A stretch of DNA of 64,000 bases. It comes from Druceiella hillmani (Eukaryota; Arthropoda; Insecta; Lepidoptera; Hepialidae). The notes beneath the pieces were generated by a model, which saw nothing but the letters and a program-made list of their open reading frames with translations, was not told where the DNA came from and did not search any database. The stretch covers positions 16,092,501 to 16,156,500 of the forward strand of contig JAYKKI010000006.1 in NCBI GenBank assembly GCA_039881145.1, read 5' to 3'. The translations under genes and the position numbers were made by a program. Positions 54,840 through 64,000 of this stretch are shown here, piece by piece (the stretch's first letter is position 1; each line of letters starts with the position of its first letter).

Positions 54840-54886
54840 TAGTGTTAGCCCACAGCTCCCCAAAGTCACGGTCCGCTCCTGCAAGT
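54840..54886 (-). mobile_element. candidate hAT-type terminus at the break in the hAT transposase
   Basis: On the minus strand, directly after the interrupted hAT frame, the sequence reads caggagcggaccgtgacttt then ggggagctgtgggc. CAGGxGCGGA is a common start of ZMYM1-like hAT elements. This would be the outer end of the element whose decayed transposase is at 53650-54640. Confidence 0.45.
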
Positions 54887-55290
54887 GACAGTGAGATGTG
54901 ATTTATTAGAACCAGATGTCCATATATCTGTTGTAAAAGTCAAGTAGTTAATATCATTCAGAATTTCTTTTAAACCCGTACTTGCCTTTTCGTACTGATT
55001 ATCAGAGTGTATTAAAACTTTCCTGCTAGGTAGTGTTTGAATTGTTTCATTACCAGAGATTTCTCGATGCAAGGTTCTAACAAAATTGAGAAATCCCGTG
55101 TTTTCACTTAGCTTGAGTGCCTGATGATTTACACAAATCATTTGCAAAACTGCAGTATCAATATTACTTTCATATTTTTGGTTAAGTTCTTTTGCAACCA
55201 ATGTGGACGCTAAGATTGTCTGCTTTAACTTTTTGCAATTTTCGCTTATCTTTCGTGTTACTGTTTCCGCTATATTTTTGCTTGTGACTT
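54886..55290 (-). pseudogene. hAT transposase (ZBED-like), N-terminal part
   Basis: The minus strand from about 55290 reads NIAETVTRKISENCKKLKQT, then the open frame 55201-54866 with ESNIDTAVLQMICVNHQALK, LSENTGFLNFVRTLH and YLTFTTDIWTSGSNKSHLTV (TTDIWTS contains the first catalytic Asp of hAT). Similarity ends abruptly after LTVTC at about 54886. The next residues expected for the family are found 6.5 kb away at about 48350, same strand. Confidence 0.8.
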
Positions 55291-55296
55291 GTCGTC

Positions 55297-55925
55297 CCGT
55301 TATGACCTGTCATCTTCGATGCGTATTCTCCTTAATTGTTAGCGAAAATTTGTAACATTTCCACACAGTTTTATATTGTTATTACACAGCTTACATATTA
55401 TTAAAATGCATTGAAATGCGTCTGATTTATTAAACAGAACTTTATCGATACAGAAAAAGAACTTTCTCGACGCTTTACTTTACATACGCAAAATTATTTT
55501 ACGGAAGTGGAATTTAATACCTTACATAGCGCGTCGAATCTTGACAGTTATCATAAATGTATATATTAAGAAACTCCCCCCCAAAATTATTGGAATGAAA
55601 GGATTACTATAGTACGGTTATGACCCGTTATATTCGATGCAACGTATTCTCCTTAATTGTTCGCGAAGATTTGTAATATTTCCACACAGTTTTATTTTTT
55701 AATTCACACAGCTTGCATATTATTATCTGTCCTGTTTTATTAAAATGCGTCCACATAGAAAAAGAACTTTCTTGACGCTTCTTTTTACACATGCAAAATT
55801 ATTTCACTCAAATTGAATCTAATGCGTCTAATACGTTATATAGCGCAACGAATTTTAATAGTTCTCATAAACGTATATATTAAGAAATCCCCCCTTATTG
55901 AAACGAAAGGGTTACTATAGTACGT
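55297..55925. repeat. about 310-bp direct duplication
   Basis: 55310-55615 and 55618-55925 are diverged head-to-tail copies. Both contain cgtattctccttaattgtt, tttccacacagtttta, aaaagaactttct and cgtatatattaagaaa(t)cccccc, and both end in ttactatagtacg. The copies lie upstream of the hAT N-terminal fragment and may be its subterminal region or an LTR-like relic. Confidence 0.75.
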
Positions 55926-55929
55926 AAAC

Positions 55930-56545
55930 TATACCACGATTAATTAAATAAAAGAGGGAAGGAAATTAAACGTTAAATGTTCTTTTTTTTTAATTGTTTA
56001 TAACAATGATAGTCAATTATAACCGATTATCTCCATAATCGATTAATGATAATAGATTAGCGCATCACTAACTGTAAACTGTCAAACGGTGTACCACATA
56101 GATCGTGTCATACATAAATAATATACTAAAGTGTTATGTTTAGTATATGATCTTGATCTGTGGTGTCATGTTTTATCGTATCTATTCTGTGATGTTTAGT
56201 AAATGATCGATGGTGTCATATATGTTTTGTGGGATAAAATCATATACTCAGGGAATAAGATCATGTACTGTATGTTTTGTGGGAATAAGGTCATATACTG
56301 AAGCATAGATACAGTAAAATATTAGTTTTTTCTGTAATTGTCCTATCTAACGTTTTCCTCTCATATTATTTACTGTTATTTTACTTTGAAAGATTCGTTA
56401 ATTATGTGCGATCTGTGTTATGAATTTTGAAAGTTATAGTATAAGTTTAATCTTTAAATGTAACGAATAAAACATGTTAATATAATATATAAATTCCAAG
56501 TAATTTTTATGTAACAATAAGAACGTAAGACTGATTTCACATTAT
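55930..56545. other. PLGRKT upstream region
   Basis: AT-rich. Contains repeated tagtatatgatc and tgttttgtgggaataaggtcatat motifs at 56130-56300, related to sequence at 40090-40140. Promoter elements cannot be identified by eye. Confidence 0.4.
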
Positions 56546-56549
56546 AAAA

Positions 56550-56630
56550 ATGGGGAACTACTTTACTGTCAACATGGAGGAAAACTTTAAGAAGAATCAG
56601 GATTTCATACAAACTATAAACAAAGTTAAG
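56550..56630 (+). CDS. PLGRKT: PLGRKT coding exon 1
   Basis: ATG at 56550; 27 codons ending exactly at the donor AAG|GTAATT (phase 0). The Met-Gly start leaves a potential N-myristoylation glycine, as in relatives. Confidence 0.8.
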
Positions 56631-59600
56631 GTAATTTATATTTTCAATCGTTTATTTCATGTAATCTTGATAATATATAACGAGTAGCATACGAGTAATT
56701 TATTTATGATAAATATAACGAGTAGCATACGAGTATAAGAAAAATAGGCACTTTAATTATTTAGTACTCAGAGTGCGATTAAATAAATTATAATTTAATT
56801 AATAAATGAATGGCAAAGGACTAGAGATAATGAGGCATGTTTTCAGTCATTTTTCCAATTATTTAAATATTTGTTATTACTTATTAAATAAGGAAATTAA
56901 AAAAATTACCAAAATAAACAGGATTTTAAAAAACGTTGTGTTTTTTCTTCCTAATATTAAGTACTCTTTAACCTTAGAACTGTACTCTGGCACACAAATT
57001 AAAAAAAATAATTTAAATTGTTTATAAATTATTTTATATACGACGGTTTATATCGCGGGTTCGTGTATTTACGTGGGGCGGGGGGACGCGTGGATACTTC
57101 AGTCGGATGGCGGTCCAGCTGGGAGTGGAATTGGTACGCCTCTTGTTGGGGTACACCAGTACCCCAGGGTATGTTCAACGTAAGTGTTTTAATTTTTTTT
57201 GACATGAATGACAACTTATTTAAATATTTTACACAGAAATTTGTTATATCGTGTAGGTTTTTTTTTGTGTTTTCAAAAGGTATTTGTTTTGTTAGATGTT
57301 TTGGTTGTTTTGTTACATGCTTTTTTGGCTATTAGTCTATTCTATTTTTTTTTTAGATGACTTCATGACGTATTTTACACAACAATGAAATTGAGAACAT
57401 TCTTTTGGAGGCGGAAGATGGAACAGATCTTGTTCTAGGCGAGGCGTTAAAAGTTGAACCAGATGAAATAATTGAAGATTTTTGGTTTGAGGAGTATTTA
57501 AGAGCAATTGATATTCCTGATGCTTTAGAGGTAGTCACTTCAGGATTCGGGTGAAGAAATTGAAGAATCTTTGCAGTTGAGTTCTAATGCCTCACCGGTC
57601 AATGTTCTCAGTGTTCCAGATGTTTTGCACGGTAGAGGCAGAAAAAAATCAGAAACATTTGTATTCATCACGCACCCCACAGAGGAATATTATATTTCAT
57701 CCTCCAGGTAACAATGGCCCTGCTAAATTTATTAATACAGCATTAGATAGTTGGCAATTATTTTTTACGGATAAAGTTTTAGGGAATTTAGTGTCTAACC
57801 CGAACCGAGGGATTTCTGAGCAGCGCAAAAAATACAACTCAGTGTGAAGTTGATGAATTTGTTCCATCGAGCACCCGAGTTTTGATTTTTCGAGATATGT
57901 CTACAACAGAATTGAAATCCGTTTTTGGATTATACTACTAGGCTGGTGTGCTGAAAATAAATCACTTAAGTGTCAAGGAAATATTTGATAAAAATACAGG
58001 TAGGTATTAGTTATTTTCGGTCGACTATGAGTGAGAAAAGGTTTGAATTTTTATAAAATTGTTTCCGGTTTGATGATCGTTCGACAAGAGGTGAGAGAAG
58101 TCATGTAAATAAATTGGCTCCTTTTATAGGAACTGTTTGATCATGTAGTTGAGACTTCAAAGAAACTGTATTCTCCTTCCGACTACACTACCATAGATGA
58201 ACAGTTGCTTGGATTTAGAGAAAGGCGTCCATTCCGTATGTACATCTCTTCAAAGCCAGATAAATATGGGATCAAACTGTTAATGTTTTGTGATGCTAAA
58301 ACGTATTACATGATGAGTAGCATAAACACAGGAAAAGAGACCCCTAGAGGAACACTCTTTGCCGAGTATTATGTGCTTGAACTGTCAACTACTATTCATA
58401 ATACTAAACGGAATATAGCATACGATAATTGGTTTACCTAGATATTCAAGCCGCTCAAAAACTACTATGCAAAATTGTCACTAAATAAACAAGAAAAATC
58501 AAATAGAATTACCTACTCAATTTAGTGAAACAAAAGACCAGACCACCTGAATACATTAAAGTTTGCTTTTCATGATGAACTCACTTTGCTTTCATATATT
58601 TGTCCAAACTTAGTAAAGGGAAAAGGAAAACGTCTTCATGCTTTCCACCATGCACTACAAAGCAGATAAAGATAAATCCATTACGTTGCCGGAAATAATA
58701 CATTTTTATAATCAAAGGAAGTGCGGAGTTGATACATTTGACCAGCTTTGTCCTACCTACAGTGTATTGCGCAAAACTCACCGCTGGAGCCTTTGTGTCT
58801 TCTATGGAATATTATATATCATAGGGATTAATTCCATGATATTGCTACATTTATCAAATGCCATTAATAAACAAGATTTTAAGAATAGATGCATTTACCT
58901 GAAGGCTCTCGCTTTTGATCTCATAAAACCCCACCTGAAAGAGAGATTTCAATACCGACTTTTGCTAATGTCCCTACAAATAAATATTGGAGATATATTA
59001 GGAAAAAACTACCAATAGCTGCGGCAACCCCTTGAAATCCAAAATCTGTAAGTTGTTCGATCTGCCCAAGGTCCAAAGATCGTAAATCACGCACACAATG
59101 TGCCAAGTGCAAAACTTTCATTTGTAATAGCACCAAAACAAAATATGCCAAAACTGTTTGATAGTTTCTAATTAATGTGCCTTAATTGTGTTCAATGAGA
59201 CTGAAATTATTGTTAAATGTAAGTTGATTTTTAATAAAAGTTTATTATTTTTTTTGTAAATGTGGTTTTTTCATTGGGTACATAAGTACCCCAGGGTACC
59301 ATTAATTAAATTTTAATATTGGTGTTGTTCTAGGGTAAAGTTGACGAAATTGACCTACAAATCTTCGCAAACAAATCTTCGCGTGGGAAATACATTGAAT
59401 AGTAGTTTGCAAGTTCATATTATTCTTTTGTTGCTCACTTTCATTGTTGATCAATCTATTACAGTATCCTGGATTGTTATTAATATTTTGGACTGTATTT
59501 TTTTTATAAAAAAAAATTCAAAATTATAAATATGATAATTTTAATCTAAAAATATTTATCTTATCAAAAAATAGATGGAACGCCAAATTCAACTACAGTA

Positions 59601-62600
59601 TCAACTTATGGAGCGTATGAAAGCGATGGAGATTGCCAAGTGTAGAGAGTATTGCGTCTGGCTTGTTACCTTTTCTGGCACAGCAGCAGTTGGACTATTT
59701 GCAGGGTAAGTTAATGTTACCATTACCATGTCTGTATTATGGTTAGAAAAAGTGAAAAAATTATGATAGTTTAAAAAGAGAAGAATATTAGATAATTTCC
59801 ATCCAAAAACGCTGTTTCACAATGCTTTTATTATTTCTTTTAATTATGAGAATACTAATGAATAAACCATTTAACATCTATCATAATGAATAAACCATTT
59901 AATTATATATAATGAATAAATCATTTAACATCTATCATAATGAATAAACCATTTAATTATATATAATGAATAAACCATTTAACAATCATCATGTTGTATG
60001 TTTTGTTCATTATTATCAATTTTGGCGACTAACAGTATAGGAATTTTTTATTTATAATTTTAAGTAGACATGTTACAAAACATGTTTCTAAATGATGTCG
60101 AATTGTAGACTGTCAACCAATTATTTTATTCAAAGCACAAATTACATGGAAATTATGTGCACCATGTATGCTTTCAAAAGTTTCTAAAATCTGAAGGGTG
60201 CATTCAGTTGACTTTTGAAATGAAATTAATTTTTGAAAAGAAAAAAGTCCTGTACTGAACCGATCCTGTACTACTTGTTCCTGTGATCTTCACCAGGTCA
60301 GTTACCCTTTTAACAGGGGGCTATTCCACTCTTTTTCTTCTGGTATGGGGTCGCCTTTCTTCCCCAGGGGTTATTGGTTCTGCGCCCTATGTGACCTGCC
60401 CATTTTCACCTCAGTCTGCGAATTCTGTGTCGGTGACCTTAGTTTTTTAATGAATTTCCTCTTTATGAATCGTATCTAGTAGAGAAACATCTAGCATAAC
60501 TCTTTCCGTAGCTTGTTGTTGAGTGTCATTGAGTAGTGACTTGGAGTTCTTTTACACTATTTAAAAATTGGTACCTTCAAACACTTTGGGCGCTTTGGAC
60601 ATTATTTTGGATGAAAAGATATAGTGAAATTTCCCGAATGTCTCTAGTCAAGTTAGAAACTCCAAGTGGCTTTTTCCTCGAAGTCAGCTTTACCTAAATG
60701 GGAAGTTTTTCCAAGGTGTACACACATCAATAACTTTGAGAGTAGTATTCCCAACATCCAGATATTACATTTCCTTGTCTTATACCTTTCTGCAGCTGGT
60801 TCGGTTTATGTACTTTGGTCTTGTAATCAGACTAACATGGTGGTGTTACTTACCGGTAATCAATAAAGCATTACTATAGAGACTGAAGCGCAGTTCAGGA
60901 GAAAGATAGTCGATAATTCTTGAACAGAGGGTTATCGTAATTTTTGAAGAATGGCATTACCCCACACCTGATCCACTATTCTGGCGTATGATGGAACTAA
61001 ACAGTTTCTAAAAGAATTTCATTACTGGTGTTCCATCTGTCTTTAAGGGTTCAGATGTAATTCCATCATCAACTTAATGTCTTGTTCTATAGTCGGTTTA
61101 ACCAATCTGATCTCGCCTTGGCTCACATCTTGGAACTCTTCAGAATAGTGTCAAGTTAACTTGGCTCCTCGGTTATTGGCCGTACTGTTGACAGGTTTTT
61201 CTGATAACTGTTTGTAGAGTTTCTTTACCACTCTCAAGATATCTGATCTTAACCAAACTATGTCACCATTGTTGGTTTTCAACTTTGTTAACTAACTGGA
61301 TCTGGTCAACGGAGACATCGCTTGTGAACACTTTGGGGCATTTATTCATGAGCTGTCTGTAATATAACATGTTAGATGAAGACTACAATTTCATATCTTC
61401 AAGTTTTACCATGAGTTTAAGAGTTTGGTCTGAGATTTTCTTGGTGATGAGAACTTAGAATCCCCTATACGAACAGTTTCCACCAACCTATCATTCTAAT
61501 CATCCAAGGTTACGGCAATCAAAACGATCGGAGCGTTTGTGCTGAAAGGCTTCAGGATTTTTTGGGCGGGTGCTGGATGGAACATAGACATCATCAAACT
61601 AGATTTGTCCAGCAGTCAGTGTGCCTCTTAGCTTTGGGGATCACTTCCCGTTTTTATCTCGCTGATCACAGAGATCTCATTGAATATCTGCCATAAAAAA
61701 AAAGTTATAAAGGTCAGCTTTTTGAAGCTTTCATCATGAAACCATAAGGTTTCACTGCCCATTAACCAATTGTTCCACTCTTAGCTTGTGATCGCGCCAT
61801 GTGCCTCATTTTGTATTGCATTATTCCATAACAACAGTCGAGATGTCTTCATACATGACTTCCACACCATTGTCGGTATGTGCTGAGGTTAGTGCATATA
61901 CCTCTACAACCTTCAGTAATAAATATTTGTTAATTCTGAGTATGCTGTATACCACCCTCATTAAAGGCTTACAAATTTCACTATTCTATATACAAGAGAC
62001 TTCCAGTCAATGGACTCAACACCACCTTGGGATTATTGATCGCCTTTCTTGAAGTAGACCAAATTATCAAGCCGGAGGATTGTTTCACCCTGTCTTTGCC
62101 TTTGGATTTTTGGTAATGTAATGTCTCTTCGCAACTTGCTCAGTTCCTCGTCCAGCTCAATGATTTTCTTCTGAGTCCTCTGTGTACCTGTGTTTTATGT
62201 CACCAGCTCCAATTGTTGGTATGGGTAGCTGGATTTCTGCTGGAGAATCTTAGCACCCCCTACACAGCCATTACCATGTGCACTACTGGAGGCAGGACTA
62301 GCTGAGCTTCCAGGGACTGAGGGCTGTTGTATATTTGCGTGTATCATATGGGAGAAATTTGCCTTAAACACCATGCTTTGCAGAGTGGTGAATGTGGCAA
62401 CAGTTTGTTTTTTTGTAGAAGGACCCAGGATAAGAGATAGGACAGCCCTATTGTAAGCTGGCCATCGGCACTTAAACTACACGACTACATTACGCACCTT
62501 AAAAATATTAGTAAGGAACTAGTGAGTAATAAAAGAATGTTATAAAGGTTAGCATAAAAACAAGATAAAACGAGAATGAGAATAGGAATCATACAAAGAG

Positions 62601-64000
62601 ACCATTCTTCAGTCTTTAAAATTTCATGTAGCATTCTGGCAGTCGGGGTCCTATTTGTTCCACTACTTAACTATATACACAGAGAGGGAGCATTCTCAGG
62701 AGGTCTTATGCTTAGAAATAAAAACAATAAGGAGGAACAAATGTCTTTTTTTATCATCATGGATAAGTTTTTTCTGATTTCGGCGTGAAGTGCATGGTAT
62801 GGCTGAGAATATGATTGGTTGAGCTGTGAATTATAATTTTGAAACGTGATTATATTTACTAAGATTAAAAATATAGAGAATACAAAGATTTATTCCAAAT
62901 ACGGATAAAAAGATTTATTCTCTTACGGATATAAAGTTGAGGTCACTGGTGACCTCAGGTCACTCGAGATACGTGAGTGATATTGTGTTATTATCAGAGA
63001 ACATGAGGTCACTGATAATCTTATGTAACACTGTAGCTACAGTCACGGGTACTTTCGCTGCCTCACAGGAATCCACTTGAGATTGTGGGCATCCTCAAGA
63101 CACTACACACGTAGTCATAGTCAAACATGACTTAGATTGTCATAGTTTTTAGAGAATATAAATATGTTGTAATCAACTTTTTTTTAAAGTGTTTAATAGA
63201 TCAAGCAGGTCTAGGTTTTTGACACTAGATAAATAGAGGATTACTCAAGAGTATCACTCAATAAAAGCTTGGATAATTTTATAATTATTATAAATAAAAA
63301 TATAGTTTAATATATGTATAAACTTTCTTGTATAAACTTTCTTGTTGAAAAGGTACTTTTCTATTAATTTCACGTTAATGAATCGGTTATTTTAAAATGA
63401 AGTCTATAAAAAATAGTTCATTAATTATTCCAGTGGAACATCTGCTACCCATTCTCATTCATACATATTTTTTTCGTTCTTTATTTTTTAAAACAGAATT
63501 TAATTAATTAAGCAATGTCGATTGCCCACTAGGAAGCATTAAGAATTTACCGTCTTGCAAAACATTAAAAATGTATTGAGTCAGTTTATGTCATAAAGCT
63601 ATTTTATTAACTCATAATAATATAATTCAATTTAAACTTCGCATTTTCAACATAGATATATTAAGATATTAATTGAAAATATTCCCCTTAATCAATGTGA
63701 ATAGAAATTGAAGACAAATATCACTGAAGAAGACCTTGGCACCTATTTATCACATATCTGACAGAAATTGATCTAAATTGTGCCATCAAAGTGTTAAGAA
63801 GTATGTTAGTAAACTCCACTAATATTAATCTTATCAAGCTTGAAATAATGTCTCCATCGGGTTACGGTAAAGATTCCTTTGGAAAGTGACAAAAATCTCT
63901 ACGAGTCTCCTAGCAGTCCTGCACTCCCCATTTAATAAAATTTGATTATTTCTAAAAAAGCCAAAGAATATCTGTCTAAAATTATCAATTCTAACCATGA
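56550..64000 (+). CDS. PLGRKT: PLGRKT (plasminogen receptor, C-terminal lysine type), first two exons; gene continues past window
   Basis: A small two-pass membrane protein that in vertebrates binds plasminogen through a C-terminal lysine; insect orthologues exist but their role is unclear. Coding exon 1 (56550-56630) encodes MGNYFTVNMEENFKKNQDFI plus QTINKVK. Exon 2 (59575-59705) encodes MERQIQLQYQLMERMKAMEI, AKCREYCVWL and VTFSGTAAVGLFAG. Order, spacing and residues follow the family pattern (MGxxfsxxMxxxxxxxQxF, then ERQxxMQxxMRERQMAMQIAxxREF, then the first membrane segment). Together they give 70 residues plus two bases of about 147 expected. I could not find exon 3 before 64000. The real annotated parts are only the two exons. 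Confidence 0.75.
57150..59300 (+). mobile_element. piggyBac-class element in PLGRKT intron 1, diverged from the other two
   Basis: Direct copies of gggtaca-cca/taa-gtaccccagggta at 57147-57171 and 59276-59298 bracket a decayed piggyBac transposase. Each copy contains a gggta...taccc inverted repeat. The motif recurs just inside both sides, suggesting subterminal transposase-binding repeats. The outer TTAA boundaries are not certain; ttaattaa is near 59303. Confidence 0.6.
57560..59163 (+). pseudogene. piggyBac transposase, nearly full length but broken
   Basis: Pieces in order: EEIEESLQLSSNASPVNVLS (acidic N-terminus), NIIFHPPGNNGPAKFINTAL, DSWQLFFTDKVLGNLVSNPN, STTELKSVFGLYY, KLYSPSDYTTIDEQLLGFRE (first conserved Asp), RPFRMYISSKPDKYGIKLLM then FCDAKTYYM (second region), AYDNWFT, MHYKADKDKSITLPEIIHFY then NQRKCGVDTFDQL, and a C-terminal cysteine-rich domain CSICPRSKDRKSRTQCAKCK then TFICNS, ending near 59163. 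At least six frameshifts or stops. The family belongs to DDE_Tnp_1_7. Confidence 0.85.
59575..59705 (+). CDS. PLGRKT: PLGRKT coding exon 2
   Basis: Acceptor aaaaaatag at 59574, donor GTAAG at 59706; 43 codons plus two bases. Encodes the amphipathic ERQ-rich helix and the first hydrophobic segment. Confidence 0.82.
59855..59990. repeat. short tandem repeat in PLGRKT intron 2
   Basis: Five copies of aatgaataaaccatttaa alternating with catctatcat or ttatatat spacers. Confidence 0.85.
60245..62260 (-). pseudogene. RTE-like LINE, degenerate but nearly full span
   Basis: On the minus strand from 62260 down: TGTQRTQKKIIELDEELSKL (endonuclease start), VVEVYALTSAHTDNGVEVMY then EDIST (endonuclease core, VYAPTSxxxD), FNEISVISEIKTGSD (SDH region broken by frameshift near 61660), GITSEPLKTDGTPVMKFF and LFSSIIRQN (N-terminal to RT, 'DGIxxExLK'), and near 60300 WGRSQEQVVQDRFS (matching 'AxxxWxxxAQDRxxW'). 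The RT palm with YxDD is mostly missing, so the element is internally deleted as well as frameshifted. Located 3' of PLGRKT exon 2. Confidence 0.75.
62300..64000. other. end of window, unassigned
   Basis: AT-rich sequence, presumably PLGRKT intron 2. The open frame 62576-62788 plus has no recognisable domain. Near 62945-63010 there are several copies of ggtcact / ggtgacct. The last 300 bases are locally more codon-like but unrecognised. Confidence 0.4.

Noticed and set aside
57018..57335. 105-codon plus-strand frame with a Gly/Trp-rich start
   Set aside because: Lies in PLGRKT intron 1 at the edge of the piggyBac element, with no recognisable domain; likely element end sequence.
63360..63480. 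Possible PLGRKT exon 3 after attattccag near 63433
   Set aside because: Translation in the needed phase does not resemble the conserved PLGRKT second half, and no donor or matching peptide follows.

Overview
This is a fragment of an animal nuclear genome, almost certainly an insect. It is very AT-rich, its genes are split by GT-AG introns, and most of the DNA is decayed transposable elements of families typical of insects (mariner, DUF4817-type mariner relatives, piggyBac, hAT, pogo, Helitron, RTE- and jockey-like LINEs). I see no bacterial operons, CRISPR array or tRNA.

Two host genes are supported. The first is glucose-6-phosphate isomerase (Pgi) on the minus strand, with 11 coding exons from 43350 down to 12823. 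Every splice junction closes in phase and gives 556 residues with all catalytic residues present. The second is PLGRKT (plasminogen receptor, C-terminal lysine type) on the plus strand. Its first two coding exons are at 56550-56630 and 59575-59705, and the rest lies beyond the window. The genes diverge from a 13 kb intergenic region packed with broken transposons.

Layout. 1-12.6 kb lies downstream of Pgi and holds a LINE scrap, a dead mariner, a pogo end, two piggyBac-class elements with intact TTAA flanks and a LINE 3' end. 12.8-43.4 kb is Pgi; its introns hold a 39-bp minisatellite, a 197-bp satellite array, piggyBac miniature elements, foldback elements, mariners, a Helitron helicase end and a LINE. 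43.5-56.5 kb is intergenic: pieces of a jockey/I-like LINE, a hAT transposase apparently split by about 6.5 kb of later insertions, a nearly intact transposase with DD41D-like spacing, a 35-bp minisatellite and ZMYM1-like hAT remnants. 56.5-64 kb is the start of PLGRKT, with a decayed piggyBac in intron 1 and an RTE-like LINE downstream of exon 2.

The most unusual signal is a palindromic foldback repeat present six times. Its arms carry what looks like a complete minimal hammerhead ribozyme core, including a GUC cleavage triplet. Other points of note are a 48-bp unit that has copied the last Pgi codons and stop into the 3' UTR in frame, an in-frame upstream Pgi ATG giving an acid-free Arg/Lys/Ser-rich extension, and a five-copy TTAA-flanked miniature piggyBac family that keeps a short acidic reading frame. 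All calls come from reading the sequence by eye; no database search was run.
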